Assembly (NCBI RefSeq): GCF_021462825.1
Contig: NZ_JAKEEB010000019.1
Coordinates: 1 to 64,000 of the forward strand
DNA length: 64,000 nt
Origin: Streptomyces glomeratus
GTDB lineage: Bacteria; Actinomycetota; Actinomycetes; Streptomycetales; Streptomycetaceae
Direction of reading: 5' to 3'
Part shown: positions 28,870 to 37,714 of the stretch, piece by piece
Layout: each line of letters opens with the position of its first letter
Numbering within the stretch: position 1 is the stretch's first letter
Notes under the pieces: model-generated
Told to the model about the DNA's origin: nothing
The model's input: only the letters and a program-made list of their open reading frames with translations
The model's database searches: none
Made by a program: the position numbers and the translations under genes

Positions 28870-30425
28870 GCGTGACCGCACAGGACACCGGCGGAGGGCA
28901 GGGGACCGGGGGACGGCTCAGCGGCCCCGGGGGGCCGTTCGCGGCCGCCGGGACGCCGCGTGGTGCCGTGGGCGCCGCGCTGTGGGCGGCCGCGGCGCTG
29001 TTCGTCGTGCTGATGCTGCTGGTGATCGTGCGGCTGCCCTGGGCCGGCGATCTCGGTATGCACGCGGCGACCGTGGAGCGGCTGCGGCACCGGCTGCTGG
29101 ACCCCGGCAACCCCCTGGTCGACGAGAACACACCGAGCCCGTACTACTCGCCGTGGACCGTCTTCCTCGGCGTGCTCGCCCGCCTGACCGGGCTGTCCGT
29201 CTGGGTCGTGCTGCGCATCGGCGCGCTGATCGGCCTGACGCTGCTGGTGACGGGCGTGTGGCGATACGTCCGGGCGTTGACCGCCCACCGTCTCGCGCCG
29301 CCGCTCGCCCTGCTGTGCGTGGTGCTGCTGTGGGGCACCCAGGTGTTCAACTGGAGCGGCTTCCTCGGGCTCAACTCGCTGGCGCTGACCGTGGCCTACC
29401 CCAGCGTTCTGGCGCTGGGGCTCGCCTTCCACTTCTGGGCGCTGCTGACGCGGGCACTGAAGGGAGGGTCCGCGGGCTGGACGGTCTGCCTCGGGTTGGG
29501 TGCGCTGTGGGCGGTGATTCTGCTCAGCCACCAGTTCACCGGAGTCGTGGCGACGCTGGGCGCGCTGGCGACGGTGGTCGGTGCGCGCGCCGGACGCGGG
29601 GAGTGGCTGCGGCTCGGCGCCGGAGTCCTGCTCGGTGTGCTGGTCCTCGCACTGTGGCCCTACTACGACTTCTTCGCGCTGTTCCGGGTGGGCGGCCTGG
29701 AGGTGATACACCGGCCGCTGTACCAGCACCTGTTCCCCCGGTTCTGCCTGGTCCTGGTCGGGGTGGCGGCGCTCGCCCTCCGGGCCCGGCGTGACCTGCG
29801 GGATCCGCTCGTGGTGTTCTTCCTGCTCGGTGTGCTGATGTTCGCGGCGGGCGGGCTGACGGGGCACTACTCCTGGGGGCGGGCGCTGCCGGCGGTGCTG
29901 ATCCCGGCGCAGGTCGCGGCGGCCGTGGAGGTGGCCGGCGCGGCGCGCGGCACCCTCCGGAACGCGGGCGCGTGGGTGCTGGCGGCCGCGCTCGGGGTGG
30001 GTGCGTGGACACAGGTGCAGACCGTCGGATACGTGGTGGGGCGCAGCGCTCTGCCCGCGCCGGTCGCCGCGAAGTACCGGGTGCCCTGGGTGGGGTACCA
30101 CTGGATCACGCCGTGGGTGCGGTACGGGGACGTGGTGATGGCGACGACGTATCCCGCGCGGCAGATTCCGGCGTACGGGGCGTACACCGTGGCGCCGGGG
30201 TATCCGGACTTCTTCCTGCCGGACGAGGCGAAGCGGGAGGCGGCGGTGCGGACGTACTTCACGGCGAGGTCGTCGCGGAGCGAGCGTCTGGGCGTGCTGC
30301 GGACGTACGGCGTGCGGTGGGTCGTGCAGCGGCGGGCCGACGGCGGACTGCCACCGGGCGACCGGGCGCTGCGCCGGGTGGCGTCGGGACCGGGCGGCCA
30401 GGTGCTGTACGAGGTGGTGCGCTGA
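28866..30425 (+). CDS. Large polytopic membrane protein, GT-C-like
   Basis: A protein of 519 residues with about ten to twelve hydrophobic helices. A first extracytoplasmic loop begins after TM1 (RLPWAGDLGMHAATVERLRH...DENTPSPYYSPWT), and a C-terminal extracytoplasmic domain of about 100 residues ends in YGVRWVVQRR and LYEVVR. The pattern of an acidic residue in the first loop, many helices and a soluble C-terminal domain is that of GT-C glycosyltransferases using lipid-phosphate sugars. I do not recognise the exact family. The ATGA coupling to the GtrA gene supports a sugar-transfer role. Confidence 0.75.
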   Translation: MSVTAQDTGGGQGTGGRLSGPGGPFAAAGTPRGAVGAALWAAAALFVVLMLLVIVRLPWAGDLGMHAATVERLRHRLLDPGNPLVDENTPSPYYSPWTVFLGVLARLTGLSVWVVLRIGALIGLTLLVTGVWRYVRALTAHRLAPPLALLCVVLLWGTQVFNWSGFLGLNSLALTVAYPSVLALGLAFHFWALLTRALKGGSAGWTVCLGLGALWAVILLSHQFTGVVATLGALATVVGARAGRGEWLRLGAGVLLGVLVLALWPYYDFFALFRVGGLEVIHRPLYQHLFPRFCLVLVGVAALALRARRDLRDPLVVFFLLGVLMFAAGGLTGHYSWGRALPAVLIPAQVAAAVEVAGAARGTLRNAGAWVLAAALGVGAWTQVQTVGYVVGRSALPAPVAAKYRVPWVGYHWITPWVRYGDVVMATTYPARQIPAYGAYTVAPGYPDFFLPDEAKREAAVRTYFTARSSRSERLGVLRTYGVRWVVQRRADGGLPPGDRALRRVASGPGGQVLYEVVR

Positions 30426-30438
30426 GGCGCCGCCGCTT

Positions 30439-30471
30439 CAGGCCGGGCGCCGTCGCGGGAAGCCCGGCCTG
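30439..30471 (+). terminator. Hairpin after the membrane-protein gene
   Basis: A ten-bp stem (30439-30448 with 30462-30471) lies 14 bp after the plus-strand stop, at a convergent gene end. Confidence 0.7.
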
Positions 30472-30493
30472 GTGTCCTCGGTGCCGAGACGGT

Positions 30494-30517
30494 GGGGCGG
30501 ACCGCTCGGTCCGCCCC
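30494..30517 (-). terminator. Hairpin at the end of the minus-strand glycopolymer operon
   Basis: A perfect ten-bp stem (30494-30503 with 30508-30517) with a four-base loop lies just past the stop of the minus-strand glycosyltransferase at 30526. It may act in both directions together with the neighbouring hairpin. Confidence 0.8.
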
Positions 30518-30525
30518 AGAACGTG

Positions 30526-32187
30526 TCACCGCAGGACGCTGCGGACCAGCCGTGCCGCCTCTCGCACCCGTGGTCCCGCCACCCTGCGGACCACCGGTCC
30601 CACCCGGGCCGTGAGACCCACCGGGCGCCACCGGATCTGCAGGCGGCCCGCTCCGCGGCCCTCCGGCTCCACCGTGACCTGGTGCGGCAGCGTGCCGACC
30701 TGGGTGGCCGTCAGGGCCGGGAAGGACAGCGGGGCCAGCAGGACGCCCGAGTTGGACATGCCCTGCTGGTTCAGGCGCAGCACCGGGTGACGGACGCCGT
30801 CGAAGCCCTGCACGGGCAGGTGCGCCGCCGCGATGTCCAACCGGACCCGCCCCTCGAAGACACCGGGACGGACCGGGTCCAGGCGGAACGCCGTCACCAG
30901 CTGGCGCCGGCCGGGCGTGACCACGATGCTGGCCCGCTGCGGTCCCACGGGCAGCCGCAGGCCGGGGTCGTACGTCCGGATCGAGAGGTCGACCGTGACG
31001 CCCGGACCCGGCGTCACGGAAGTGATCTCGTGGCGGAACTGCGCGCTGGAGAACGGCCGGTACTCCAGCTCCAGGTCGGTGATGTCGAGTTCCCGGCGCG
31101 CCCAGGTGGAGGACGGGATCTCGGCCCCCCAGTAGGTCCGGCCCGATTCGTCCGTCACCGTCCGGCGGGGGGCGACGCCGTGGCCGAGTCCCCGCGCCGC
31201 CAGCTGCGCCTCCGCCGTCCGCCGCTCGCGCACCAGCTGGGTCACCACCCGCTCGGCGCGCGGAAGCCGCGCGTATGCGGTGGGGTCCAGCGTCTCCAGA
31301 TACGGCGTCACCAGTTCCGCGAAGCCGGCCAGCCACTCCTCGTCGCGGTACGGCAGGTCACCCGCGTACATCCGGAAGTCGTGCTTGAGGAACTTGTAGT
31401 CCTTGTCCGCCCGGAGGGACTCATGGCCGCTCTCGGTCAGGAACGCGTCGATCAGGGTCTGCACATGGATGCGGTCGCGGACGTTGGAGAGCTTGTGCCG
31501 CTGGTTGGAGATCGACGCCGCCTCCGCCGCCACATACGGGGCTATGTACCAGCGGTAGACCGGCTCGGGGATGACCGTGAAGGCGCGGGCCAGGCAGTAC
31601 GCCTGCGCCGAGAACAGCTGGTCCTCGTAGTGAATGCCCTCGGGGAAGCGCAGCTCGTGCCGGTCGAGGAAGTCCCGCCGGTACATCTTGCTCGTCGAGA
31701 GGTGCTCGAAGAGCAGGCCCGGTTCGGACTCGATGCCCTCGACCGTGCGCCGTTCGGCCACCAGGTGCGGCATCCAGGTCGAGCGCCGGCCGGTGTCGAC
31801 GCGCACGCGCTCCACCGCGCCCATGGCGAAGTCGACGTCACGCTCGCGGTGCGCGTTGAGCAGCAGTTCGACGGCGTTCTCGGGCAGCTCGTCGTCGCTG
31901 TCCAGGAACATCAGGAACGGCGCCCGGGCGATGTCGACGGCCCTGTTGCGCGGGGCACTGCAACCGCCGCTGTTCTCGGGCAGGCGCAGATACCGCACCC
32001 GCTCGTCCTGCGCCTGAAGCCGGCGTGCCACCGTCGGGGTGTCGTCCGTCGAGTGGTCGTCGCTGATGATCACTTCGATGTTGGTGTACGTCTGCCGCAG
32101 CAGCGAGGCCACCGCGCGCGGCAGGCGTTCCGCGTCGTTGTAGACGATGACGGTGATCGTCACATCGGGGGTACGGGTCGTCGTCAC
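30526..32187 (-). CDS. Family 2 glycosyltransferase, TarS-like
   Basis: A protein of 553 residues. The N-terminal GT2 catalytic domain (about 8-240) has VIVYNDAERL, the Asp pair near ISDDHSTDD, NSGGCSAPRN and the metal-binding DxD-type motif FLDSDDELPE. A helical linker follows, then a beta-rich C-terminal half (about 340-550). GT2 plus linker plus beta domains is the layout of wall teichoic acid glycosyltransferases such as TarS; membrane segments are absent, so it should act in the cytoplasm. GTG 32187 overlaps the upstream fusion gene stop as GTGA. It is likely to glycosylate the polymer made by its neighbours, by inference from context. Confidence 0.85.
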   Translation of the reverse strand: MTTTRTPDVTITVIVYNDAERLPRAVASLLRQTYTNIEVIISDDHSTDDTPTVARRLQAQDERVRYLRLPENSGGCSAPRNRAVDIARAPFLMFLDSDDELPENAVELLLNAHRERDVDFAMGAVERVRVDTGRRSTWMPHLVAERRTVEGIESEPGLLFEHLSTSKMYRRDFLDRHELRFPEGIHYEDQLFSAQAYCLARAFTVIPEPVYRWYIAPYVAAEAASISNQRHKLSNVRDRIHVQTLIDAFLTESGHESLRADKDYKFLKHDFRMYAGDLPYRDEEWLAGFAELVTPYLETLDPTAYARLPRAERVVTQLVRERRTAEAQLAARGLGHGVAPRRTVTDESGRTYWGAEIPSSTWARRELDITDLELEYRPFSSAQFRHEITSVTPGPGVTVDLSIRTYDPGLRLPVGPQRASIVVTPGRRQLVTAFRLDPVRPGVFEGRVRLDIAAAHLPVQGFDGVRHPVLRLNQQGMSNSGVLLAPLSFPALTATQVGTLPHQVTVEPEGRGAGRLQIRWRPVGLTARVGPVVRRVAGPRVREAARLVRSVLR

Positions 32188-34418
32188 GCCGTCGCCTCCT
32201 CGGGGGTCGGGGCCGGGGTCCGTTCGTCCACCGGGACCACGGGCGGCAGCGACTCCTCGCTCTCGCCCAGGAAGACCCGGCGCACCACCCGCTCGGCCGC
32301 CCGTCCGTCGTCGAACTCGCAGAACCTGCGCCGGAAGGCGGTGAGCGCCTTTCGCGCGGCCTCGTCCCGCCATGCGCCCGTCTCGAAGACGGCTGCCAGC
32401 TCTTCCTGGGTGTGCGCCACCTGCCCCGGCGCCTCGGCCATCAGATCGAAGTAGACGCCCCGCGTCTTCGCGTACGTCTCCCAGTCGTCGGCGTAGATCA
32501 CGATCGGACGGTTCAGGTTGGCGTAGTCGAACATGATCGACGAGTAGTCCGTGACCAGGGCGTCCGCCGCCAGGGAGAGTTCCTCGACCGGGTCGTACGA
32601 CGACACGTCGATCACCCGGCCGGAGCGGCGCAGACCGGCCAGCGGGGAGGCCGCGCCGCCGTAGAAGTAGTGGCCGCGGACCAGCAGGACCGTGTCCTCG
32701 CCGAGCCGGTCGGCGAGCGAGGCGAGGTCCAGGCGCGGCGTCCAGCCCGCCTCGTAGTCGCGGTGGGTGGGGGCGTACAGGATGGCCCGGCGGCCCGGGG
32801 CTATGCCCAGGCGGTCGCGTATCGCGCGGACGTCCTCGGCCGTCGCCGAGTAGAAGACGTCGTTGCGCGGATAGCCGTAGTCCAGCGAGGTGTAGCGCGA
32901 GGGGTAGGCGCGTTCCCACATGCGGGTGGAGTGGCTGTTCGCGGAGACGCTGTAGTCCCACTTGTCGATGCGGGCCAGCAGGGCGTCGAAGTCCAGCCCC
33001 TTGGAGGCGGCGGGGAAGTCCACCTGGTCCAGGCCCATGCGCTTGAGCGGGGTGCCGTGGTGGGTCTGCAGATGGATCGCGTCCGGGCGCTTCGCCACCG
33101 CGTTGGGGAAGTTGACGTTGTTGACCAGGTACTTGGCCTTCGCCATCACGTCCCAGTAGCGGCGCGAGCCGGGGATGACGTGGTCGGTGCCGGGAGGCAG
33201 AAGGGCCGCCTTGTTCCGGGCGACCACCCACACGGGGTGGATGTGCGGGGCGAGCTCGGCGAGCTTCGCGGAGATCGCGGCCGGGTTGCAGGCCACGCCA
33301 CGGTCCCAGTACGCCGAGAAGACGGCGAGGTGGGGATCGACGGGCTCCGTCAGCGCGCGGTGGTAGCGGAGGTCGCGCAGCTTGGCGCCGACCTGCCGCT
33401 TGCCCGCCGCGACCACGGACCGCACCTCGCGGCGCTTCTGGTTGGCGGCCTGGAAGACGCGGTACTTGGTGTACGCGTTCTCCTCCAGGAAGGCGTGGCG
33501 GACGCCCTCGAAGCCGGCCGGGCGCCGGTGGTGCTCCGGCCGCCACCGCACGGCGGCCTCGGAGGCGCGGCCGAAGAACTCCCGCGCCTCGGCCTCCGGC
33601 ATTCCGCTGCGGCTGAAGACGCGCAGCAGGTCGCGGACCATCAGGTCGTACAGGACCGCCCGCGGTCCCTCGGAGGCGCCGCGCGCGGCGAGCAGCCGGT
33701 GCAGCCGCTCGTACCGCTCGAGGCACTGGTACCGCTGTGCGGTGGTCATCGGCGGCAGGCTCTGCTCGCGCAGCTCCCGTATCTCGTAGGCCACCTCGTC
33801 GAGCGCGGCGATCTCGTCGGCGTGCAGGAGCACGGCGAGGGCGGTGTACGTCTCGTCGTCGCCGAAGTCGGCGTCGGCCAGGTCGTCGCTGACGGCCCGG
33901 GAGCGCCAGAAGTCGGCGCGGATGATCCGGTTGCCCAGGACCGAGGTCACCCAGAGCAGCTGGGGGAAGTCGGCGAGCGGAGCGGCGCGGCGGCCGCCAC
34001 CGGCCAGGTACCGGCCGTCCTGGCCGGGCCTGCCGGCGGTCTGCCAGGTGGAGCGGACATGGTTGACGACGAGGACGTCCGCCGTGTCGGCCAGTTCGGC
34101 GGTGCGGTCGGCGATCGCGCGCAGGGCACCGGCGGGCAGTCCGTCCTTGGCGTGCACGAAGTGCAGCCAGCGGCCGGTGGCCCGGTCGGCGCCCGCGGCC
34201 CGGGCCGCGCCGTCGCTCGTGCCGTCCGGCAGCGGCAGCACCACCATCCGGGGGTCCTCGGCGGCGCGCTGCTCGGCCTGTTGTCTGGCCCAGTCGCCCA
34301 CGGCCGCGACGATCACCTCGGCTCCGGTGAACGGCTGGGCGGTGAGGGAATCCAGGAGTTCACCCAGATGACCTTGCGGATCGGGGCCGTGGACGATGAC
34401 ACTCAGCCCTGGTTGCAC
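32184..34418 (-). CDS. GT2 / CDP-glycerol glycerophosphotransferase fusion (paralogue 1)
   Basis: A protein of 744 residues. An N-terminal GT2-like domain (about 1-230) is joined by a helical region to a C-terminal TagF-like domain (about 360-720). The C-terminal domain has THHGTPLKRMG with His454, YAPTHRDYE, VRGHYFYGG and LVTDYSSIMFDYANLNRPIV, the standard teichoic-acid polymerase motifs. In the GT2 half the metal-binding DSDD motif is replaced by His89-Ala-Lys91-Asp, so this half is probably not catalytic. GTG 34418 was chosen for a perfect AAGGAGG upstream, although the frame is open to 34646. It is the second-last gene of the TagGH operon. Confidence 0.88.
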   Translation of the reverse strand: MQPGLSVIVHGPDPQGHLGELLDSLTAQPFTGAEVIVAAVGDWARQQAEQRAAEDPRMVVLPLPDGTSDGAARAAGADRATGRWLHFVHAKDGLPAGALRAIADRTAELADTADVLVVNHVRSTWQTAGRPGQDGRYLAGGGRRAAPLADFPQLLWVTSVLGNRIIRADFWRSRAVSDDLADADFGDDETYTALAVLLHADEIAALDEVAYEIRELREQSLPPMTTAQRYQCLERYERLHRLLAARGASEGPRAVLYDLMVRDLLRVFSRSGMPEAEAREFFGRASEAAVRWRPEHHRRPAGFEGVRHAFLEENAYTKYRVFQAANQKRREVRSVVAAGKRQVGAKLRDLRYHRALTEPVDPHLAVFSAYWDRGVACNPAAISAKLAELAPHIHPVWVVARNKAALLPPGTDHVIPGSRRYWDVMAKAKYLVNNVNFPNAVAKRPDAIHLQTHHGTPLKRMGLDQVDFPAASKGLDFDALLARIDKWDYSVSANSHSTRMWERAYPSRYTSLDYGYPRNDVFYSATAEDVRAIRDRLGIAPGRRAILYAPTHRDYEAGWTPRLDLASLADRLGEDTVLLVRGHYFYGGAASPLAGLRRSGRVIDVSSYDPVEELSLAADALVTDYSSIMFDYANLNRPIVIYADDWETYAKTRGVYFDLMAEAPGQVAHTQEELAAVFETGAWRDEAARKALTAFRRRFCEFDDGRAAERVVRRVFLGESEESLPPVVPVDERTPAPTPEEATA

Positions 34419-34492
34419 GTGGCCTCCTTGCTCTACAGACGCCCACGGCGGCACTGCTGTCGATGATCGGTGTGTTCGAGCGCTGTACTGGC

Positions 34493-35353
34493 TCAAGACG
34501 GAAGAGCCGCCTTTGCCGGTTCCGGTTGCTTCTGCTGCGGCTTCGGTGACGGGGCGGCCTTCTTCTCGCCACCCGTGAAGGCCTCGTAGGCCTCGAGGAC
34601 CTCTTCGGTCGGGCCGTCCATGCGCAGCTCGCCCCGCTCCAGCCACAGCACCCGGTCGCAGGTGTCACGGATCGACTTGTTGTTGTGACTGACCAGGAAG
34701 ACGGTTCCCGCATGCCGGCGCAGCTCGCGGATGCGTTCCTCGGACCGCTTCTGGAAGGAGCGGTCGCCGGTGGCGAGGGCCTCGTCGATGAGGAGGACGT
34801 CGTGGTCCTTGGCGGCGGCGATGGAGAAGCGCAGGCGGGCGGCCATGCCGGAGGAGTAGGTCCGCATGGGCAGCGTGATGAAGTCGCCCTTCTCGTTGAT
34901 GCCGGAGAAGTCGACGATCTCCTGGTAGCGCTCCTTGACCTGCTCCCGGGTCATGCCCATGGCGAGGCCGCCGAGGTGGACGTTCCGCTCGCCGGTGAGG
35001 TCGTTCATCAGGGCCGCGTTCACGCCGAGCAGGGAGGGCTGGCCGTCGGTGTAGATCCTGCCGTTCTCCACGGGCAGCAGCCCGGCGACGGCCTTGAGCA
35101 GCGTCGACTTGCCGGAGCCGTTGGTTCCGATCAGGCCGATGGCCTCGCCCTTGTACGCGGTGAAGGACACGTTCTTGACGGCGTGCACCCGGCGTACGCC
35201 CGCGGCCTTCTCCGCCTGCTTGCGGCGCACGATGCGGTTGAGCGCGGCGGTGGCGGTGCCTCGGCCGGCGCCCGTGCCGTTGACGCGGTAGACGATGTCG
35301 ACGCCGTCGCAGACGACGGTCGGGATGGGCTGGTCGCTGATCGGGTTAGCCAC
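34493..35353 (-). CDS. tagH: Teichoic-acid-type ABC exporter ATPase
   Basis: A protein of 286 residues. An unusual N-terminal insert (about 20-55) precedes Walker A GTNGSGKS (76-83), then a Q-loop region, the signature YSSGMAARLRF and Walker B DVLLIDEA, followed by the His of LVSHN. The closest described type is TagH/RfbE, which powers export of lipid-linked wall teichoic acid or O-antigen. GTG 35353 overlaps the permease stop by eight bases. The last 35 residues are Lys/Pro/Gln-rich. No carbohydrate-recognition domain follows, so export should not depend on a terminal sugar mark. Confidence 0.9.
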   Translation of the reverse strand: MANPISDQPIPTVVCDGVDIVYRVNGTGAGRGTATAALNRIVRRKQAEKAAGVRRVHAVKNVSFTAYKGEAIGLIGTNGSGKSTLLKAVAGLLPVENGRIYTDGQPSLLGVNAALMNDLTGERNVHLGGLAMGMTREQVKERYQEIVDFSGINEKGDFITLPMRTYSSGMAARLRFSIAAAKDHDVLLIDEALATGDRSFQKRSEERIRELRRHAGTVFLVSHNNKSIRDTCDRVLWLERGELRMDGPTEEVLEAYEAFTGGEKKAAPSPKPQQKQPEPAKAALPS

Positions 35354-36260
35354 GGCCGTACGTCTCCTCAGCCTTCCAGAAGTAGATGAAGCCTCCGACA
35401 CCGGCGATCAGGGCCCAGCCCGTGGCCGCCGCCCACACATGCGGGGGCAGCTGGTGCGCGTGGAAGCTGTCGATCAGCGCGAAGCGCATGAGGTCGATGT
35501 AGACGGCGGCCGGGTTGGTCTCCAGGGCGACCGTCACCAGGCGCGGCAGATGGTCCTTCGCGGTGAGGTTGTCGATGCTCCACATGACGCCCGACACGTA
35601 CATCCAGGTCCGCAGGATGAACGGCATCAGCTGCGCGATGTCAGGGGTCTTCGCACCCATCCGGGCCATGATCATCGACACGCCGGCGTTGAACATGAAC
35701 TGCAGGACGAGCGCCGGGATCGCCAGCAGCCAGGAGGCGGCGACCGGTACGCCGAAGCAGAGCAGGATGACGATCAGGGCGGCCATCGAGAACAGCAGCT
35801 GCTGGAGCTGCTGGAGGCAGAAGGAGATGGGCAGCGCGGCGCGCGGGAAGTGCAGCGCGCGTACGAGTCCCAGGTTCCCGGAGATCGCGCGGGTGCCCGC
35901 CATGATCGAGCTCTGTGTGAAGGTCCAGATGAACACGCCCGTGACCAGGAACGGGACATAGTCCGGGACGCCGTGCTTGGTGCCCAGCAGCACGCCGAAG
36001 ATGAAGTAGTACACCGCCGCGTTCAGCAGCGGCGTCATGACCTGCCAGACCTGGCCGAGCTTCGCCTGGCTGTACTGGGCGGTGAGCTTGGCCGTGGCGA
36101 ACGCCGTGATGAAGTGGCGGCGCGCCCACAGCTGGCGGACGTACTCGGGCAGCGAGGGACGGGCACCGCTGACCGAGAGGCCGTACCGGGCGGCGAGCTG
36201 TGCCGGGGTCTCGGCCGCTTCGGCTGCCGTGGGGGGCGGTGTGTGGAGGACCTGGCTCAC
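35346..36260 (-). CDS. tagG: Teichoic-acid-type ABC exporter permease
   Basis: An ABC-2 type permease of 304 residues with six hydrophobic helices. It has AQYSQAKLGQVWQVMTPLLNAAVYYFIFG and an ISGNLGLVRALHFPRAALPIS coupling segment, both typical of TagG/RfbA proteins. It forms the membrane pore for the ATPase encoded just downstream. GTG 36260 (SQVLHTPPP) was taken; an ATG at 36356 in the same frame would add 32 residues with no better ribosome site. It is the first gene of the operon 36260-30526 and is divergent from a TetR gene. Confidence 0.9.
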   Translation of the reverse strand: MSQVLHTPPPTAAEAAETPAQLAARYGLSVSGARPSLPEYVRQLWARRHFITAFATAKLTAQYSQAKLGQVWQVMTPLLNAAVYYFIFGVLLGTKHGVPDYVPFLVTGVFIWTFTQSSIMAGTRAISGNLGLVRALHFPRAALPISFCLQQLQQLLFSMAALIVILLCFGVPVAASWLLAIPALVLQFMFNAGVSMIMARMGAKTPDIAQLMPFILRTWMYVSGVMWSIDNLTAKDHLPRLVTVALETNPAAVYIDLMRFALIDSFHAHQLPPHVWAAATGWALIAGVGGFIYFWKAEETYGRG

Positions 36261-36447
36261 ATCCGCTGCTTTCGCTCGGGGGGGTCGGTTACGCGAACCG
36301 GTCCGCAGTCTTCCGCCATAGCGCCCCTTCTGGTACCACTGCCCGGCTTTTCTCACATTTCTTGCCGGGGTCTTGCCGGGCTCTAGGGCTCTTTTGCTGC
36401 TCTTGGGACTTTGGACTACTGCTCTTTACGTCGGGACGGGACCGTAT

Positions 36448-36478
36448 CGTCGCAACGTGAGCGTAAGCCGTTGTGACG
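36448..36478. promoter_or_regulatory. Inverted repeat in the tagG / TetR divergent region
   Basis: CGTCGCAACG (36448-36457) and CGTTGTGACG (36469-36478) match as an inverted repeat at nine of ten positions around an 11-bp spacer. A second weaker dyad, GGAACG with CGTTTC, follows at 36481-36496. A dyad of this size is a candidate operator for the TetR protein encoded at 36522. Confidence 0.5.
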
Positions 36479-36521
36479 TCGGAACGCAACCGTTTCGTCG
36501 TCACGCCCTATGCTGGTCCGC

Positions 36522-37148
36522 ATGACCACGAACGCCGACACTCCCCAGGCGCAACGGCGCCGCAGGGCGCCCGCGGGTGCGGCCGTGCTGCGCGAGGACG
36601 TGACGGAGGCCATTCGCGCGGCCGTCTTCGAGGAACTCGCGGCCGTCGGCTACGCCCGGATGTCCATCGAGGGCATCGCGCGCCGGGCGGGCGTCGGCAA
36701 GACCGCGGTGTACCGCCGGTGGCGCTCCAAGCTGCACCTGGTCCTCGACCTGGTCTCGGCGGTCGCGGTCCAGGGCCTGCCGGTCCCCGACACGGGATCC
36801 CTGGAGGGGGACCTGCGGCTGCTGTACGAGCTGACGTCACGCGCCCTGCGGCACCCGGTGGCCGGGCAGATCATCCCGGACCTCCAGGCGGAGGCGGCCC
36901 GCAACCCCGAGATCGCGGAGGCCATGCAGAAGGCGCTGCGGGAGGGCCAGCAGAGCGTGGCGAGCGGCATCGTCGCGGCGGCCGCCGCGCGCGGCGAGAT
37001 CGGTGAGGGTATCGACCAGGACCTGGCCCTCGACCTGATCTCGGGACCGCTGTACTGGCGAGCGGTGGTGGTACGGGGCCCGAAGCTGCCGAAGGGATAC
37101 CTGGCGGGTCTGGCCCGGGCGACCGCGGGGGCGTTGAAAGCGTTGTGA
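36522..37148 (+). CDS. TetR-family transcriptional regulator
   Basis: A protein of 208 residues. The N-terminal helix-turn-helix (about 25-72) includes GYARMSIEGIARRAGVGKTAVYRRWRSK, and the all-helical C-terminal ligand/dimer domain is of the TetR_C type that ends in RGPKLPKGYLAGLARAT. The start at ATG 36522 is supported by a TATGCT -10-like element exactly seven bases upstream and the absence of a ribosome site, which suggests leaderless translation; ATG 36510 is the alternative. A nearby dyad suggests autoregulation and perhaps control of the divergent tagG operon. Confidence 0.88.
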   Translation: MTTNADTPQAQRRRRAPAGAAVLREDVTEAIRAAVFEELAAVGYARMSIEGIARRAGVGKTAVYRRWRSKLHLVLDLVSAVAVQGLPVPDTGSLEGDLRLLYELTSRALRHPVAGQIIPDLQAEAARNPEIAEAMQKALREGQQSVASGIVAAAAARGEIGEGIDQDLALDLISGPLYWRAVVVRGPKLPKGYLAGLARATAGALKAL

Positions 37149-37219
37149 GGTGGGCACGCCCGCCCGAGCCCGCCGTGTGCCGGTCCGTGCCGTCCGTGGG
37201 TGACTGATCGGGGTTGCGG

Positions 37220-37690
37220 TGGTCCGCCGGGGCGTCGGGCGCCGCCCGCTCGACGCCCCGGCGGTGCCGCCCGCGGCGCGGCAAGCGAGGTGTCTGCGCC
37301 ATCACCGTCGGCAACGCCGGACCGGTCGCGACCGACGGCACCGCGGTGACCGTGGTCGACACCCTCCCGCCCGGACTCACCGCCCGGCGCCCCCCGGTCC
37401 TGGACGGTCCTGGGTGCCGGCAGCACCGACGTGCACCCACAGCGACGTCCTGGAGCCCGGCCGGAGGTATCCACCCCCCATCCCGGCCGTCCGCGTCTCC
37501 TGCGGCGCCCCCGCCCATGTCACGAACACCGCCACCGTCACCGGCGGAGGAGACAGCGGCATGCAACCCCATCCCGGCCGTCCGCGTCTCCTGCGGCGCC
37601 CCCGCCCATGTCACGAACACCGCCACCGTCACCGGCGGAGGAGACAGCGGCATGCACACGGCCATGGACACCGCCGGCATCGAGCGCGGC
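37220..37690 (+). pseudogene. Remnant of a DUF11-domain surface-protein gene
   Basis: Translation in one frame gives AITVGNAGPVATDGTAVTVV followed by DTLPPGL (about 37295-37385), the classic first half of a DUF11 repeat. After a frame change the second half appears as CTHSDVLEPG and HVTNTATVTGGG (about 37430-37560). The frame is broken between the halves, there is no start codon with a signal peptide, and a 91-bp duplication breaks the frame again. It is best read as a decayed piece of a secreted or wall-anchored protein gene. No intact copy is in the window. Confidence 0.7.
37476..37656 (+). repeat. 91-bp tandem duplication
   Basis: Positions 37476-37565 and 37567-37656 are identical over 90 bases, giving a tandem repeat with a period of 91 bp. 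Each copy encodes the DUF11 tail VSCGAPAHVTNTATVTGGG, but because 91 is not a multiple of three the two copies are read in different frames. Confidence 0.95.
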
Positions 37691-37714
37691 AGACACTGCA
37701 GAGATGCGGCAGCA

